A DNA stretch of 64,000 nucleotides from G963676095 sp963676095 (GTDB taxonomy: Bacteria; Bacteroidota; Bacteroidia; Bacteroidales; Prolixibacteraceae), in NCBI GenBank assembly GCA_963676095.1, contig OY781040.1, positions 3,844,001-3,908,000 on the forward strand. The letters are read 5' to 3'. The notes below the pieces were generated by a model, which was not told where the DNA came from, searched no databases, and saw only the letters and a list, made by a program, of their open reading frames with translations. This document shows positions 42,430 to 52,053 of this stretch, piece by piece. The translations under genes were made by a program, and so were the position numbers. Every line of letters starts with the position of its first letter. The stretch's first letter is position 1.

Positions 42430-43782
42430 TTATTCCCGGTACTTCATCAGGGTTCCCCAGCCCAGCTGGTCGAAGGCCCCGCTGTTCGATCCATATCGGG
42501 AATCCCCGGCGCCTCCCTCAGGCCGGAGTTTCTCTGCAAATTGCTGAGAATAAATATAACCTGAAGGCAATCCTTTAACTTTTGCATAATGATTGTAAAT
42601 AATTTCCCATCCGGGACGAATGGTCCCCCTGGAATCCTCAGAGACCTGTGTCTCAGTTGTTCCTGTATAGTCGGTATAAGTTGTGAAAGGCATCGCAGTT
42701 ACCGAGACAATGTAGGATCCGGTAGCGTTGCTGTTATCACTCCCGTTTTTAATATTAAACAAGGCGGTGTATTCGCACATTTTTAGGACAAGGTTATCCC
42801 CGGACGAGAAAAAGTCCAGGTCGGAGGCCTCCGGGTTACAGAGGTAAAGCGTATAGGCCATCTGGCAAAGGTTGGCCGTAACAGCCGCCAGCATGGAGGC
42901 ATGCCCCTGGTCGCGTCCGGATTCCTGGCTTTGGGCAATCGTTTCTCCCGTCATTAACGGATCGTCGTGCGTATCTGTTACCAGTTGTTTGATGCAGCCG
43001 TTTCCAACCCCGTTGTAAAAATAATTAACCACAAACGATACCATATCGTCATTTTCCGTAAGGATACCAATCGCCAGATAAGAAGACATATTTACCAGGT
43101 CCCAGTTTGCCCAATAATGATTACTGGACTGATTGGCATGTTTGGTCAGGAATTCATAGTTTTTAGCGGCAAATACATCAACCATCCAGGTTTTAAAGCT
43201 TTCAAAATCGGAAGTGCTCCACCCTCCGTAGTCGCGTAATAATTCAGCGGCATTGGCAAACGTATATCCCTGTGCCCCGGCAGCAAGGTAATGATTGGCA
43301 TCGTTGGATGTTATTTCCTTGCAGGTTGCAGCCCACTGGTTAAGAATATCCACTGCATTGGCCGCATAATTATCATCAGCAGTCAGTTTCCATAAAAGGG
43401 CCTGCTGGTAAGCAGCAGCGGCATCACGCATGGCATAGGCATAATTTTCTGACGAATAATCCGTTCCGGCAGGATCCCCCCGGACAATTTGAGTCTGTGG
43501 TGTCGGGTCATAGCTCAACTGGGCATAGGAGGAGTAATTTTTTAAGTTGACATACTCGTCATAAACATCCCCGGAACCTGTGGCAATAGCTTCTTTTACA
43601 CGTGTAAAGTCGTCTTCGTTGTACATGGCACAAGGATGGCTGTAAATATAGCTTACTGTTGCAGGCGTATCTTCTACAGAAAGGTCGACTGTTCCAAATT
43701 TGTTTTTGCGGCATCCCATTAAGCCCGTTATCAGTATTATTATGGTTACTGATTGTAATATATTTCGTATCGTCATAATCAA
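42430..43782 (-). CDS. Alginate-lyase-superfamily lipoprotein (PL38-like)
   Basis: 450 residues. The signal ends at a lipobox (LITGLMGC), so an anchored lipoprotein is likely. The body is all-helical: NYAYAMRDAAAAYQQALLWK, ILNQWAATCK, GAQGYTFANAAELLRDYGGW, SSNHYWANWDLVNM (Asn-His-Tyr pair expected in catalysis), and QSQESGRDQGHASM, a strongly conserved block of the Alginate_lyase domain (PF05426). The combination NHYWANW and ESGRDQGH recalls PL38, known for glucuronan or alginate-like substrates; this assignment is from memory. It would act early on the chain at the cell surface or in the periplasm. Confidence 0.82.
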   Translation of the reverse strand: MIMTIRNILQSVTIIILITGLMGCRKNKFGTVDLSVEDTPATVSYIYSHPCAMYNEDDFTRVKEAIATGSGDVYDEYVNLKNYSSYAQLSYDPTPQTQIVRGDPAGTDYSSENYAYAMRDAAAAYQQALLWKLTADDNYAANAVDILNQWAATCKEITSNDANHYLAAGAQGYTFANAAELLRDYGGWSTSDFESFKTWMVDVFAAKNYEFLTKHANQSSNHYWANWDLVNMSSYLAIGILTENDDMVSFVVNYFYNGVGNGCIKQLVTDTHDDPLMTGETIAQSQESGRDQGHASMLAAVTANLCQMAYTLYLCNPEASDLDFFSSGDNLVLKMCEYTALFNIKNGSDNSNATGSYIVSVTAMPFTTYTDYTGTTETQVSEDSRGTIRPGWEIIYNHYAKVKGLPSGYIYSQQFAEKLRPEGGAGDSRYGSNSGAFDQLGWGTLMKYRE

Positions 43783-43806
43783 ATCATTTAAAATTTATTG
43801 AAAGAC

Positions 43807-43845
43807 GGTTGCATCGTTAACTCCACGCGGCATAACAATGCAACC
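43807..43845 (-). promoter_or_regulatory. 8-bp inverted repeat between the Ig-like surface protein and the lyase genes
   Basis: GGTTGCAT (43807-43814) and ATGCAACC (43838-43845), in the 77-bp gap. A possible intercistronic mRNA hairpin. Confidence 0.45.
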
Positions 43846-43859
43846 TGTCCTGGATTACC

Positions 43860-45413
43860 CTATTCTTCTTCCCAGCTAAGACCGTCTTCATTTTCGATGT
43901 ATGATTTCACGGCATCACGGCTTTTAAAGGTCTGCACCCAATAAACAGAATAGGTTATCTTATGGCCTATTGTTTTAATATCTGCATATTTCCATTGTAA
44001 TGTGGAGAATTTTACAGAAGATGTGGTTGGCAGTAATCCACCGGTGGCAAAGGTCAGGGTGCTCAGGTCGTAGACAAACACATAGCTTCCGTCATTACAT
44101 TTGTAACGGGTTGACCACTTATTATTGCCGCCGCCAACGCTTCCCTTGTAAGAACCATCTGACGTATTACTATCCAGGTTGATATTACGTTGGGTAATGC
44201 CTTCAGCTGCATAGTCATCAAGCACATCGGTCATTTTAATTGCCAGGATCGGATAATTTCCGGTATTCAGCCAAATATAACTGTCTGTCTTGGAGAAGTC
44301 ACCCCGCTGAGTTGTCGAATTTACAGTATAAGTCGTGACATCCAACTTGCCGTAACTCCAGTCGGAGCTTCCTCCATTGCTTTTATGAGCAGAAGTAAGG
44401 TCCCAGGTTATATTCTCCTCATCATGGTACAGTTCCCGGATAAGACCTTCAGCAAGATTAAGTGTCACTGAGCTGGAGTTGCCTGTTTCCGGGCAAGTAG
44501 CAGTAATCGTCACATTTCCAAAAACCCCGTTCTGGTTAAAGGTAACAACCCCGTGTGAAACGGTGGCAATCGTTTCATCACTGGAGGTCCATTCGATAAG
44601 GGATTTGGTACTTTCTTCCGGTTCTGTCACGTATGAAACCGAATAAGTTTTATCTCCAATCGCCCAATCGTAGTTTCCTTTACGATAAGTTTGATCCAGG
44701 GAAACCGTTTGCGGTTGGACAATCCGGATAACAGTAATGTCAATTGAGGCAGAAACTTCGCTGTTTTCATCCAGGGCCGTCGCGGTTATCGTTACCTGCT
44801 GCCCCGATCCGGTGCTGGCTATGCCTGTCACTACGCCATTGTTGCCGACGGTGGCAATGTTCTCGTCTGAACTTGTAAACTTAACCGTTTTGTAAGTTGC
44901 ATTGGAAGGAGAAATGTCCGGCGTGATTGTCACGGTTTCCCCAACATAGCACGAATCGGAACTACTTGAAAGAGTAATTGATTCAGCCTTAATAAGCGAT
45001 TCGGAAACTACAATCTTTAAAACTCCGTAAATTCCACTTCCTGAATAGGACACAGACGGAGATACCGTGATCACAGTCGTTCCTGAGCTCAATGCCGTAA
45101 CCTTTCCGTTTCCATCAACAATCGCTACTTCTTCGTTTGATGAGGCCCAGTTTACATCGGAGAAAGTTGCATTATCAGGAAGCATTTCATAACCAAGCGT
45201 TACACTTTCTCCTGCAATCATGGGATAGACTTCGCTTTCCGAATTGTCTGTATAAACATATACCTGTCTGTCATCAGGCAATTCCAGGGTAACCGAACTT
45301 GGATATATTGCAGATTCTGCAGGAGAAAAGCTTTCCTTGTCGTTGCAGGACAATGGCATTATCAGGGACGCCAAAATCAGGAACCGGAATGTATATCTTA
45401 CTATATTTTTCAT
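43860..45413 (-). CDS. Multi-Ig-like (Big_2) surface lipoprotein, probable glycan-binding protein
   Basis: 517 residues. The signal ends at ASLIMPLSC (lipobox region). Three bacterial Ig-like domains follow at about 38-135, 138-230 and 235-322, each with the Big_2 signature: WASSNEEVAIVDGNGKVTALSSG, FTSSDENIATVGNNGVVTG and WTSSDETIATVSHGVVTF. The C-terminal 190 residues form a separate domain (ITWDLTSAHKSNGGSSDWSYG; LAIKMTDVLDDY; WSTRYKCNDGSYVFVYDL) with many aromatics, plausible as the glycan-binding end. In PULs, the gene directly after susD usually encodes such a surface glycan-binding protein. Binding is inferred from position and build. Confidence 0.8.
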   Translation of the reverse strand: MKNIVRYTFRFLILASLIMPLSCNDKESFSPAESAIYPSSVTLELPDDRQVYVYTDNSESEVYPMIAGESVTLGYEMLPDNATFSDVNWASSNEEVAIVDGNGKVTALSSGTTVITVSPSVSYSGSGIYGVLKIVVSESLIKAESITLSSSSDSCYVGETVTITPDISPSNATYKTVKFTSSDENIATVGNNGVVTGIASTGSGQQVTITATALDENSEVSASIDITVIRIVQPQTVSLDQTYRKGNYDWAIGDKTYSVSYVTEPEESTKSLIEWTSSDETIATVSHGVVTFNQNGVFGNVTITATCPETGNSSSVTLNLAEGLIRELYHDEENITWDLTSAHKSNGGSSDWSYGKLDVTTYTVNSTTQRGDFSKTDSYIWLNTGNYPILAIKMTDVLDDYAAEGITQRNINLDSNTSDGSYKGSVGGGNNKWSTRYKCNDGSYVFVYDLSTLTFATGGLLPTTSSVKFSTLQWKYADIKTIGHKITYSVYWVQTFKSRDAVKSYIENEDGLSWEEE

Positions 45414-45445
45414 GTGTTCTTCATTTTTTGGTTAAGATTATCCAC

Positions 45446-47182
45446 TTATTCCCATCCCGGGTTCTGCCCCAGGCTGGAATTTAACTGCAACTCATCGGAA
45501 GGCAATGGGTAGAGGTAATTCTTGTCCGCCCAGGAACGGTTGTCATAAAGAATAATGCAACCATCGCTGTCCACACTTCTTGCCTGTGCCGTCCAGTTTG
45601 TTTCAAACCATGTTCCGCTATATTTTACACCGAGTTGATCTTCAGGCATTTCTTCTTTGGCTGTAGACCAACGTTTTAAATCGTCAATACGGAACCCTTC
45701 CAGAAATAATTCAACGGTACGCTCGCGCCGGATCTCTTCCCGCATATCGAGTCCGTAGTTTGATACGAGGGAGTTGCTTAACTTAGGCATTTCGGGGTTA
45801 ACCCTTAACCGGACAAGGTTTAACGAGATATCCAGATTATCGTCGGAGATTTTCTCATTCAGTTCATAAACGGCCTCGGCATAGTTCAGAAGAACTTCGG
45901 CATAACGAATTACAGGATAATCATAAGTCTCGTAATAATCCGCTATTTCCCGTTCGCTGGCCCATTTATGATTCTGATAGCCGCTGTTCGAGCGGACATC
46001 CATGGTGAGGCAACTGTTCAAATCGTCGTCAGTCCAGGAGGTGCGCCATTTTCCATCGTTATTCCAATATTGGTCGCCGTGTTTTATAAGGGTTGTTCCC
46101 ATGCGATTGTCGCGATTCTGAAATTCACCCGTTGCTGTGGAATATCCGCTAAACTTTCCGGAAACATCAATCGGCAGGCCATCCGAGCAAAGGTACATAT
46201 TGGCTAATTTACGGGTCGGATAAATAACATTCGCCAATGCAGAGTGGGTAATGTTAACGCTTAATTTGTCTCCATCATAATGACGGTGAGAAAGAATATA
46301 TTCCTTATTGTCTGTCGTGGAAAGATCTGCCGGGTTACACTGCGCCGCATCTTCCAGGATGAACATATAACGGTAGCTTTCGATGCCTAATGTCGAGTTA
46401 TAAAATAATTCATATTTGCCGCTATTCATTACTTTCAATGCAGCATCGCGGGCGATGGTCAGCAGCGAATCACTACGTGACGTGTTGGTGCCGCTGCCAG
46501 TGTGAAATTTTTGCCACGTCCCTTCATACAGGGCAACCCGGGATAGAAAGGCGTTTGCGGCGCCTTTTGTTAAACGTCCAACCGCTGAAGGGCTGGCTGG
46601 CAGGCTGGCAGCTGCATCCTGAAGATCTTTAATAATCTGGTTGATCACCTCGCCCCTGTTATTCCGCTTACCTGTCAATTCTTCGGAGTCGATGTCCAAC
46701 GGTTTGGTCAGGAGGATTGTATTTCCATATAGTTGTACCAGCTCGAAATGCAGGTAGGCACGGAAAAATTTAGCTTCGGCAACAGGAACGGCGATCTCGC
46801 TTGTATCGCTGTACTCTTCAGCATGTTTAAGAAGAAGGTTTGTGTAGTAGATCCATTTGTAGGTTGTGCTGTAATTATCATCTGTCGTCGGGATGGTATT
46901 TGTCCCCTGACTATAAGTATTAATTGAAGAAGTTGCTATAAGATCCGAACGAAAATCGCTGTGCGGACCATCAGAATAACCGTTGTATGCTGTATGGCTG
47001 GTTGACAGTTGAAAATCTCTCGTGTAAGCATAGAACTGGTTTGCAAATAATTGAAAGTTATCGGCCGAAGACCACACAAGATTGTCACCCATTGAATCTT
47101 TAGGTTCCAGATTCAGGCATGATGTCACCGACAGAAAAAGGGCCGACATACATGCAATTCCTATAATAAGTTTTTTTGCCAT
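45446..47182 (-). CDS. SusD/RagB-family outer-membrane lipoprotein of the PUL
   Basis: 578 residues with the signal KKLIIGIACMSALFLSVTSC as lipobox, then LNLEPKDSMGDNLVW. Core features include VAEAKFFRAYLHFELVQLYGNTILL, a late VIRYAEVLLNYAEAVYELNE, and EEIRRERTVELFLEGFRIDDLKRW, the classic RagB/SusD C-terminal blocks; it ends in LGQNPGWE. It caps the SusC transporter encoded 12 bp upstream and takes part in glycan capture at the cell surface. Intact and full-length. Confidence 0.95.
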   Translation of the reverse strand: MAKKLIIGIACMSALFLSVTSCLNLEPKDSMGDNLVWSSADNFQLFANQFYAYTRDFQLSTSHTAYNGYSDGPHSDFRSDLIATSSINTYSQGTNTIPTTDDNYSTTYKWIYYTNLLLKHAEEYSDTSEIAVPVAEAKFFRAYLHFELVQLYGNTILLTKPLDIDSEELTGKRNNRGEVINQIIKDLQDAAASLPASPSAVGRLTKGAANAFLSRVALYEGTWQKFHTGSGTNTSRSDSLLTIARDAALKVMNSGKYELFYNSTLGIESYRYMFILEDAAQCNPADLSTTDNKEYILSHRHYDGDKLSVNITHSALANVIYPTRKLANMYLCSDGLPIDVSGKFSGYSTATGEFQNRDNRMGTTLIKHGDQYWNNDGKWRTSWTDDDLNSCLTMDVRSNSGYQNHKWASEREIADYYETYDYPVIRYAEVLLNYAEAVYELNEKISDDNLDISLNLVRLRVNPEMPKLSNSLVSNYGLDMREEIRRERTVELFLEGFRIDDLKRWSTAKEEMPEDQLGVKYSGTWFETNWTAQARSVDSDGCIILYDNRSWADKNYLYPLPSDELQLNSSLGQNPGWE

Positions 47183-47194
47183 AGGTTTTTCGAT

Positions 47195-50100
47195 TTAGAA
47201 TGTTAAGTTTACACCGATGGTATAATTCCGGGTAAACGGGTAACGTTGTGTCCCGGAAGCATCGCGTTTGGCCTCGGGATCCCACCCGTTTTCTATTTTT
47301 TTATACTCCCAGAGATCAGTGCCGGTCAGGTAAATCCGGATCCCGGAGATGTAATGGACCTGAGACAGGAGGTTTCCCGGGAATGTGTAGCCCAGGGTTA
47401 CATTTTTAAGCCGCAGGTACCTGCCATCTTCCGAGGTAAGAGAGGATGCCTGGTAATTGTAATTGTTGATATTATTGTCGTTCGTATAAGGGGCATAGTA
47501 GGCATTGGGATTCTTTTCGCTCCACGTTCTGCCTGTCGATTGTGTCGTGGTATTCGTGTAATTGGCACGGAACGGGACAACCCAGTTGTCGATATTCCGG
47601 TATACAAACCGGTTCGCCGCCCCCTGGAACAAAATATTCAGATCGAAACCTTTCCACCCGGCCCCCAGGTTAAATGAATAGGAGATTTCAGGCGTGTCGC
47701 TTCCCAGATATTCATAATCTTTCTCATCCAGCTTTCCGTCGTTGTTCAGATCGCAGTACATGTTATCGCCTGCCCTCAGGTTAGAAGGCATTCCGATGCC
47801 ATTATTTTCGTAATATTTACTCAGGTAAGCTTGCAGCTGCGCTTCATCCTGGATTTTGCCCCCGTACCGCAACCCAAAGATCGAACTAAGCGGATATCCT
47901 TGTTGCGTGGAAGTGTACCCCGATGAGAGGACAGAGGTACCCCCATAGTAAACCAGCTTGTTCCTCGCGAAAGAGAGCACTCCCCCGGCATGATAAGATA
48001 CCTTTCCGATCTTGTCACGCCAGTTAATGCTGCCTTCACCGCCCCAGTCTTTAAACTTTCCTGCATTTGCCTTGGGGGCGTCATCTCCCAAAACCGACGG
48101 GAAGGTTACGCTCACAAGCATGTTGTTGTTCCTCTTGAGAAAAGCGTCGACCGTACCGGTCAGTCGCTGGTTCAACATACTGAAATCGGCCCCGATATTG
48201 TAGTTTTTAATGCGCTCCCAGCTCCGGGAGGTCGAGGCCAGTGTTCCGGAGGTCTTGATGTACGATAGTTTTGAGTTACCTATATACGCACCTGTTGATG
48301 ATTCCAATGAATAAAGCTGGACGCCGTCATAATTGGAAATTCCGCTTTGATTTCCCATTTCGGCATATGATACGCGCAACTTTAAATCGTTGATCCATCT
48401 GACATTTTTCAGAAAGTTTTCCTGAGAAATGCGCCAGCCCCCGGATGTCCCAAAGAAAAAAGCCCAGCGGTTTTCCGGCAAGAATTTTGAAGAACCGTCA
48501 TACCGGGCATTAAACTCCAGCAGGTATTTCGATTTGAAATCATAGTTAAAACGCCCGAATATGGAAGTATTCGCTGTCTGATACTTTTCTTCGTCACCGC
48601 TTAGGGTAATTTCACCTGCGCCGTTCACAATTTCCAGTCCTTTCTGAGTGTCTAGGACTTTGACTCCGAAATAGGTGTAATCCTTGAATTCATACTGGCT
48701 CCCGATCATTAAAGAAAAGTTATGGTTCCCGGCAAATGTTTGACGGGTGTTTAAATAACCGGAAACAGAGTAAAAATTTGTTTTTGCATTTGTTTGCTTG
48801 TAATACGAATTTGCCTGGGTCGGAGAAACCAAAACTTCCGTGGTACCGGTATAATTATAGTAAGTAATGGAATTGGAAGTGATGTCGCGCGAAGCTGTTG
48901 AGGTGTTATACCCCATATTGGCGTTGGCATCCAGCCAGTCGAAAATGCTGTATTTAAGGGTTTCGCTGATGCTTAGTGCAGAAACGGATAGCTTGTTGCC
49001 TCCTCCCTGTTCAACTTTTGCTACCGGCGAGCCCCATGTTCCCCAGGCATAAGGTTTGCCATCCAGCGTTTTAAGGGGTAATCCCGGCATTGGCATGGAT
49101 ACGGTGAGGACTGAGCCGATTTCGGTAGGGGCTACCTGCTCCTGCCTGTTATAGGAAATTGACGATTCAAGGGAGGCCCGGTCAGTGAATCTGTACGTAT
49201 TATTCATCCGGAAAGTGTAACGCTGGTTGTTGTTGTTCCCGTATTGGAGAGTAGAGCCATCATATAAATAGCCGAGCGAAAGACGATATGACGAGCGGTC
49301 TGTTCCCCCGGAAACACTTACATTATGTTCTGTCGAATAGCCGGTCCCGAATAGCGCCCCCAACCAGTCGTCGTTGCAAAACACGAAATCCGAGACATCG
49401 GTAAACGCTGCTGTCCCGAACGGATTGGCACTCTCTGACAAATCGATGTACCTTCCTTTATAAGCTTTTGCCAGCTGGGCAAAGGAATACCAGACATTGG
49501 AGGTATTATCGTCGTTTTCCAAAGCCGTCATGACACCATCTGCCCATTGATCGATATTCATCATGGCAGGCATTAGCCCTACCTTCTTGGCCGACATCGT
49601 TCCTTCATATTCAACCTTCACTTCGCCGGACTTGCCTTTTTTAGTGGTAATCAGGACAACACCGCCGGCAGCCCGTGACCCGTAAATGGCAGCTGCCCCG
49701 TCTTTCAGAAAGTTGATGGATTCAATATCACTGGGGTTCAACAGGCGCATATCGTTGACGCTGTTATAGGCTACCCCGTCAATAATAATGAGGGGTTCCA
49801 TTGAATTCACGGAAGAAGAACCCCTGAGGTTCATGCTCCAGCTTTCATCTCCCGGCGCTGTGGAAGCACGGGTAATCATCACCCCTGGAACCTGGCCTTG
49901 CAATGCCTGAAGGGGGCTAGAAAGGTTTCCTTTTTCCTGTAATGACGTTGTTCCAACTGTAGCAACTGATCCTGTCAGAGTCGCTTTCTTCCGGGTCCCG
50001 TAGCCAACTGCGACCACTTCTTCAATCCCTACGGTTTCTTCTGTCATGGTTACATTAATTACCGGCTTCCCGGCGACCGGTATTTCCTTGGTCTCCATAC

Positions 50101-50677
50101 CCACAAAAGAGAATTGCAGCGTTGCTGAACCCGGGACGCTTGTCAGGCTGTATTTTCCGTCAGAGTCAGTTATCGTCCCGGAAGCAGTACCCTTTACAAC
50201 CACGGTTACCCCGGGTAACGGAACTCCGGAAGAATCGGTAATGCGCCCCGCCACTTTGACCGCCTGTTGCTGGGTCCCTGTTCCTGAATCACTATTGAGG
50301 TTTGTCAGGATAATCTGCCGGTCGATGACGCTGTACCGGATATTGGTCCCTTTCAGTAATTCATCCAGGATAGCGGAGATGGGCTGGTTGGCAACGGAAA
50401 TGTTTACCTTTTGGTTAACATCGATATAATCGCGGTTATAAAAAAAGAAAAATTCCGACTTGTCCTCAATCGTCTTTAAAACTTCTTCTAACCGTTGATT
50501 ACGGAGGTTTAACGATAATTTCGTTTGCTGGGAATAAGATTCGATTGCCATAACCTGCATCAGGCTGAGGAAAAAGCAGAATACAGTAAAACGTACCATT
50601 CTAAAAGTTTTTTTTAGGGCAAAACGGTCTCTTAAAGAGAAGCCGGTTTTATCCCTTCGTTCTCGATTTTTTTCCAT
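47195..50677 (-). CDS. SusC/RagA TonB-dependent transporter with STN signalling domain
   Basis: 1160 residues. A cytoplasmic-looking lead (MEKNRERRDKTGFSLRDRF), then a signal region (FTVFCFFLSLMQVMAIESYS). STN domain at about 60-125 (NQRLEEVLKTIEDKSEFFFF; VSVIDRQI-like end). CarboxypepD_reg-like domain at about 140-220 (GRITDSSGVPLPGVTVVVKG). The TonB-box/SusC motif is VGIEEVVAVGYGTRKKATLTG, then plug and beta-barrel to the terminal GVNLTF. The STN domain should contact the FecR protein encoded next to it, linking substrate import to sigma-factor release. Intact. Confidence 0.95.
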   Translation of the reverse strand: MEKNRERRDKTGFSLRDRFALKKTFRMVRFTVFCFFLSLMQVMAIESYSQQTKLSLNLRNQRLEEVLKTIEDKSEFFFFYNRDYIDVNQKVNISVANQPISAILDELLKGTNIRYSVIDRQIILTNLNSDSGTGTQQQAVKVAGRITDSSGVPLPGVTVVVKGTASGTITDSDGKYSLTSVPGSATLQFSFVGMETKEIPVAGKPVINVTMTEETVGIEEVVAVGYGTRKKATLTGSVATVGTTSLQEKGNLSSPLQALQGQVPGVMITRASTAPGDESWSMNLRGSSSVNSMEPLIIIDGVAYNSVNDMRLLNPSDIESINFLKDGAAAIYGSRAAGGVVLITTKKGKSGEVKVEYEGTMSAKKVGLMPAMMNIDQWADGVMTALENDDNTSNVWYSFAQLAKAYKGRYIDLSESANPFGTAAFTDVSDFVFCNDDWLGALFGTGYSTEHNVSVSGGTDRSSYRLSLGYLYDGSTLQYGNNNNQRYTFRMNNTYRFTDRASLESSISYNRQEQVAPTEIGSVLTVSMPMPGLPLKTLDGKPYAWGTWGSPVAKVEQGGGNKLSVSALSISETLKYSIFDWLDANANMGYNTSTASRDITSNSITYYNYTGTTEVLVSPTQANSYYKQTNAKTNFYSVSGYLNTRQTFAGNHNFSLMIGSQYEFKDYTYFGVKVLDTQKGLEIVNGAGEITLSGDEEKYQTANTSIFGRFNYDFKSKYLLEFNARYDGSSKFLPENRWAFFFGTSGGWRISQENFLKNVRWINDLKLRVSYAEMGNQSGISNYDGVQLYSLESSTGAYIGNSKLSYIKTSGTLASTSRSWERIKNYNIGADFSMLNQRLTGTVDAFLKRNNNMLVSVTFPSVLGDDAPKANAGKFKDWGGEGSINWRDKIGKVSYHAGGVLSFARNKLVYYGGTSVLSSGYTSTQQGYPLSSIFGLRYGGKIQDEAQLQAYLSKYYENNGIGMPSNLRAGDNMYCDLNNDGKLDEKDYEYLGSDTPEISYSFNLGAGWKGFDLNILFQGAANRFVYRNIDNWVVPFRANYTNTTTQSTGRTWSEKNPNAYYAPYTNDNNINNYNYQASSLTSEDGRYLRLKNVTLGYTFPGNLLSQVHYISGIRIYLTGTDLWEYKKIENGWDPEAKRDASGTQRYPFTRNYTIGVNLTF

Positions 50678-50729
50678 AAATTTACATTTGATAGAGTGAC
50701 TGATTTTTGTACTTCGCTCTGCAATTCAT

Positions 50730-50758
50730 GCAGGAAAGTGTTTCCACCACTTTCCTGC
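50730..50758 (-). promoter_or_regulatory. 11-bp perfect inverted repeat between fecR and susC genes
   Basis: GCAGGAAAGTG / CACTTTCCTGC with a 7-nt loop in the 95-bp gap. On the minus strand no T-run follows, so it is more likely an mRNA hairpin or a protein site near the susC promoter than a terminator. Confidence 0.55.
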
Positions 50759-50772
50759 TTTGCAGTTTTTTA

Positions 50773-51801
50773 TTATCTAAGTTTTATTGTTACTTGTCTC
50801 TTTGTTAAAATCCCGTTTGAATCATATCCTTTCCTTTCTATTTTATAAACTATTGGCGTGGTCATCGCAATGAAGCGTAATACTTCTTCAAGAGGTTCCT
50901 GGTTAAAGGTCCCTTTGAACCTTAGGCTTTTTAGCGCTACATCCTGAATCGATATTTCCACGTTGTACCACCTTTCAAGTTTTTTTGCAGCCTCCGCCAG
51001 AGATTCGTTGTCGATTACCAGATAACCCTTTGTCCATGCCGTATAAAGATTAGCGTCCACCTTCGAGATCCTGAGTGATTTTGATTCATGGTTGTAAGTC
51101 AGTTTCTCGCCAGGCAGCAGCGTTTGGATAAATGCACCCGTTTTACCTTTTACTTCAACTTTTCCTTTTTTTAATACGACCTCAGAACCTGTTTCATTTG
51201 AATATGCGGAGACATTAAACTGGGTTCCCAGAACGTTGATATTCATATCGGGAACACTGACCGTGAAGCCGGAATGCTCCCTGTGGCTGACTTTAAAAAA
51301 TGCTTCACCGGTAAGTTCTACCTTACGGTGCGCACCGAAAGCAGGTGGATATTTTAACTTCGCCCCGCTGTTTAGCCAGCCGGATGTGCTGTCCGGAAGC
51401 AGGAATTCGATCCTGGCCCCCTGCGGCGCACTTAGTTCAACCCACGACTGGCCAGGCACTGCTCCTGGTTTTGAAAGAAAATAGAACAAAGCAGAAACAG
51501 CTATGAACGGGATCAGGATCGCTGCGACTTTCTGGTACCACTGCCATAAATTTCTCTTTTTCCCGTTCATTTTTTCCTCCAGCAATATTTTATACTGGAT
51601 CTTCTCGAACAGGGAATGGAGGGAAGCCGTACCTGATGTAGCCGAACCGCCTGTTTTTTTCCATTGTTCAAATAATTGGTCTTCTGCCTTCTTATCCTCC
51701 CTGATATGCAAAAACCAATGTTTTACCTTTAAATATTCGTTGTACGAGTATTTGCCTCTTGAAAAATTGAGAAGGGTTTTATGATCAATTTCATTTTCCA
51801 T
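50773..51801 (-). CDS. FecR-family anti-sigma factor
   Basis: 342 residues. The N-terminal cytoplasmic helical part (1-85) is followed by one membrane helix (VAAILIPFIAVSALFYFL, about 92-109). The FecR domain (about 120-215) has the usual APQGARIEFLLPDSTSGWLNSGAKLKYP and VELTGEAFFKVSH. The C-terminal domain (about 255-340) includes ESLAEAAKKLERWYNVEI and LRFKGTFNQEPLEEVLRFI, typical of DUF4974. It holds the sigma factor inactive until the SusC STN domain signals. Located between the sigma and susC genes, as expected. Confidence 0.95.
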   Translation of the reverse strand: MENEIDHKTLLNFSRGKYSYNEYLKVKHWFLHIREDKKAEDQLFEQWKKTGGSATSGTASLHSLFEKIQYKILLEEKMNGKKRNLWQWYQKVAAILIPFIAVSALFYFLSKPGAVPGQSWVELSAPQGARIEFLLPDSTSGWLNSGAKLKYPPAFGAHRKVELTGEAFFKVSHREHSGFTVSVPDMNINVLGTQFNVSAYSNETGSEVVLKKGKVEVKGKTGAFIQTLLPGEKLTYNHESKSLRISKVDANLYTAWTKGYLVIDNESLAEAAKKLERWYNVEISIQDVALKSLRFKGTFNQEPLEEVLRFIAMTTPIVYKIERKGYDSNGILTKRQVTIKLR

Positions 51802-52053
51802 ATCCGTTCGGCTTTAGTTCTGTCCCGGTCTTTTCTGCTGTCAGATCAAGTGTAAAGATGGCCTTGCTGCATACTAACCGGAGCAATTGTTTAAGATTGA
51901 TTCGTTTGTTATATCACAGGCCTGTTAAAATCCCTAGTGGAGATTTAAACTTTTTTTAGAATATTTTGAAAGCCTCTTAATATCAGTGAATTATTTATGG
52001 GGCAGGACGAATAAATTTTACAGGTTTCTGTTTTTATCGCTGTAGTTGGCAGG

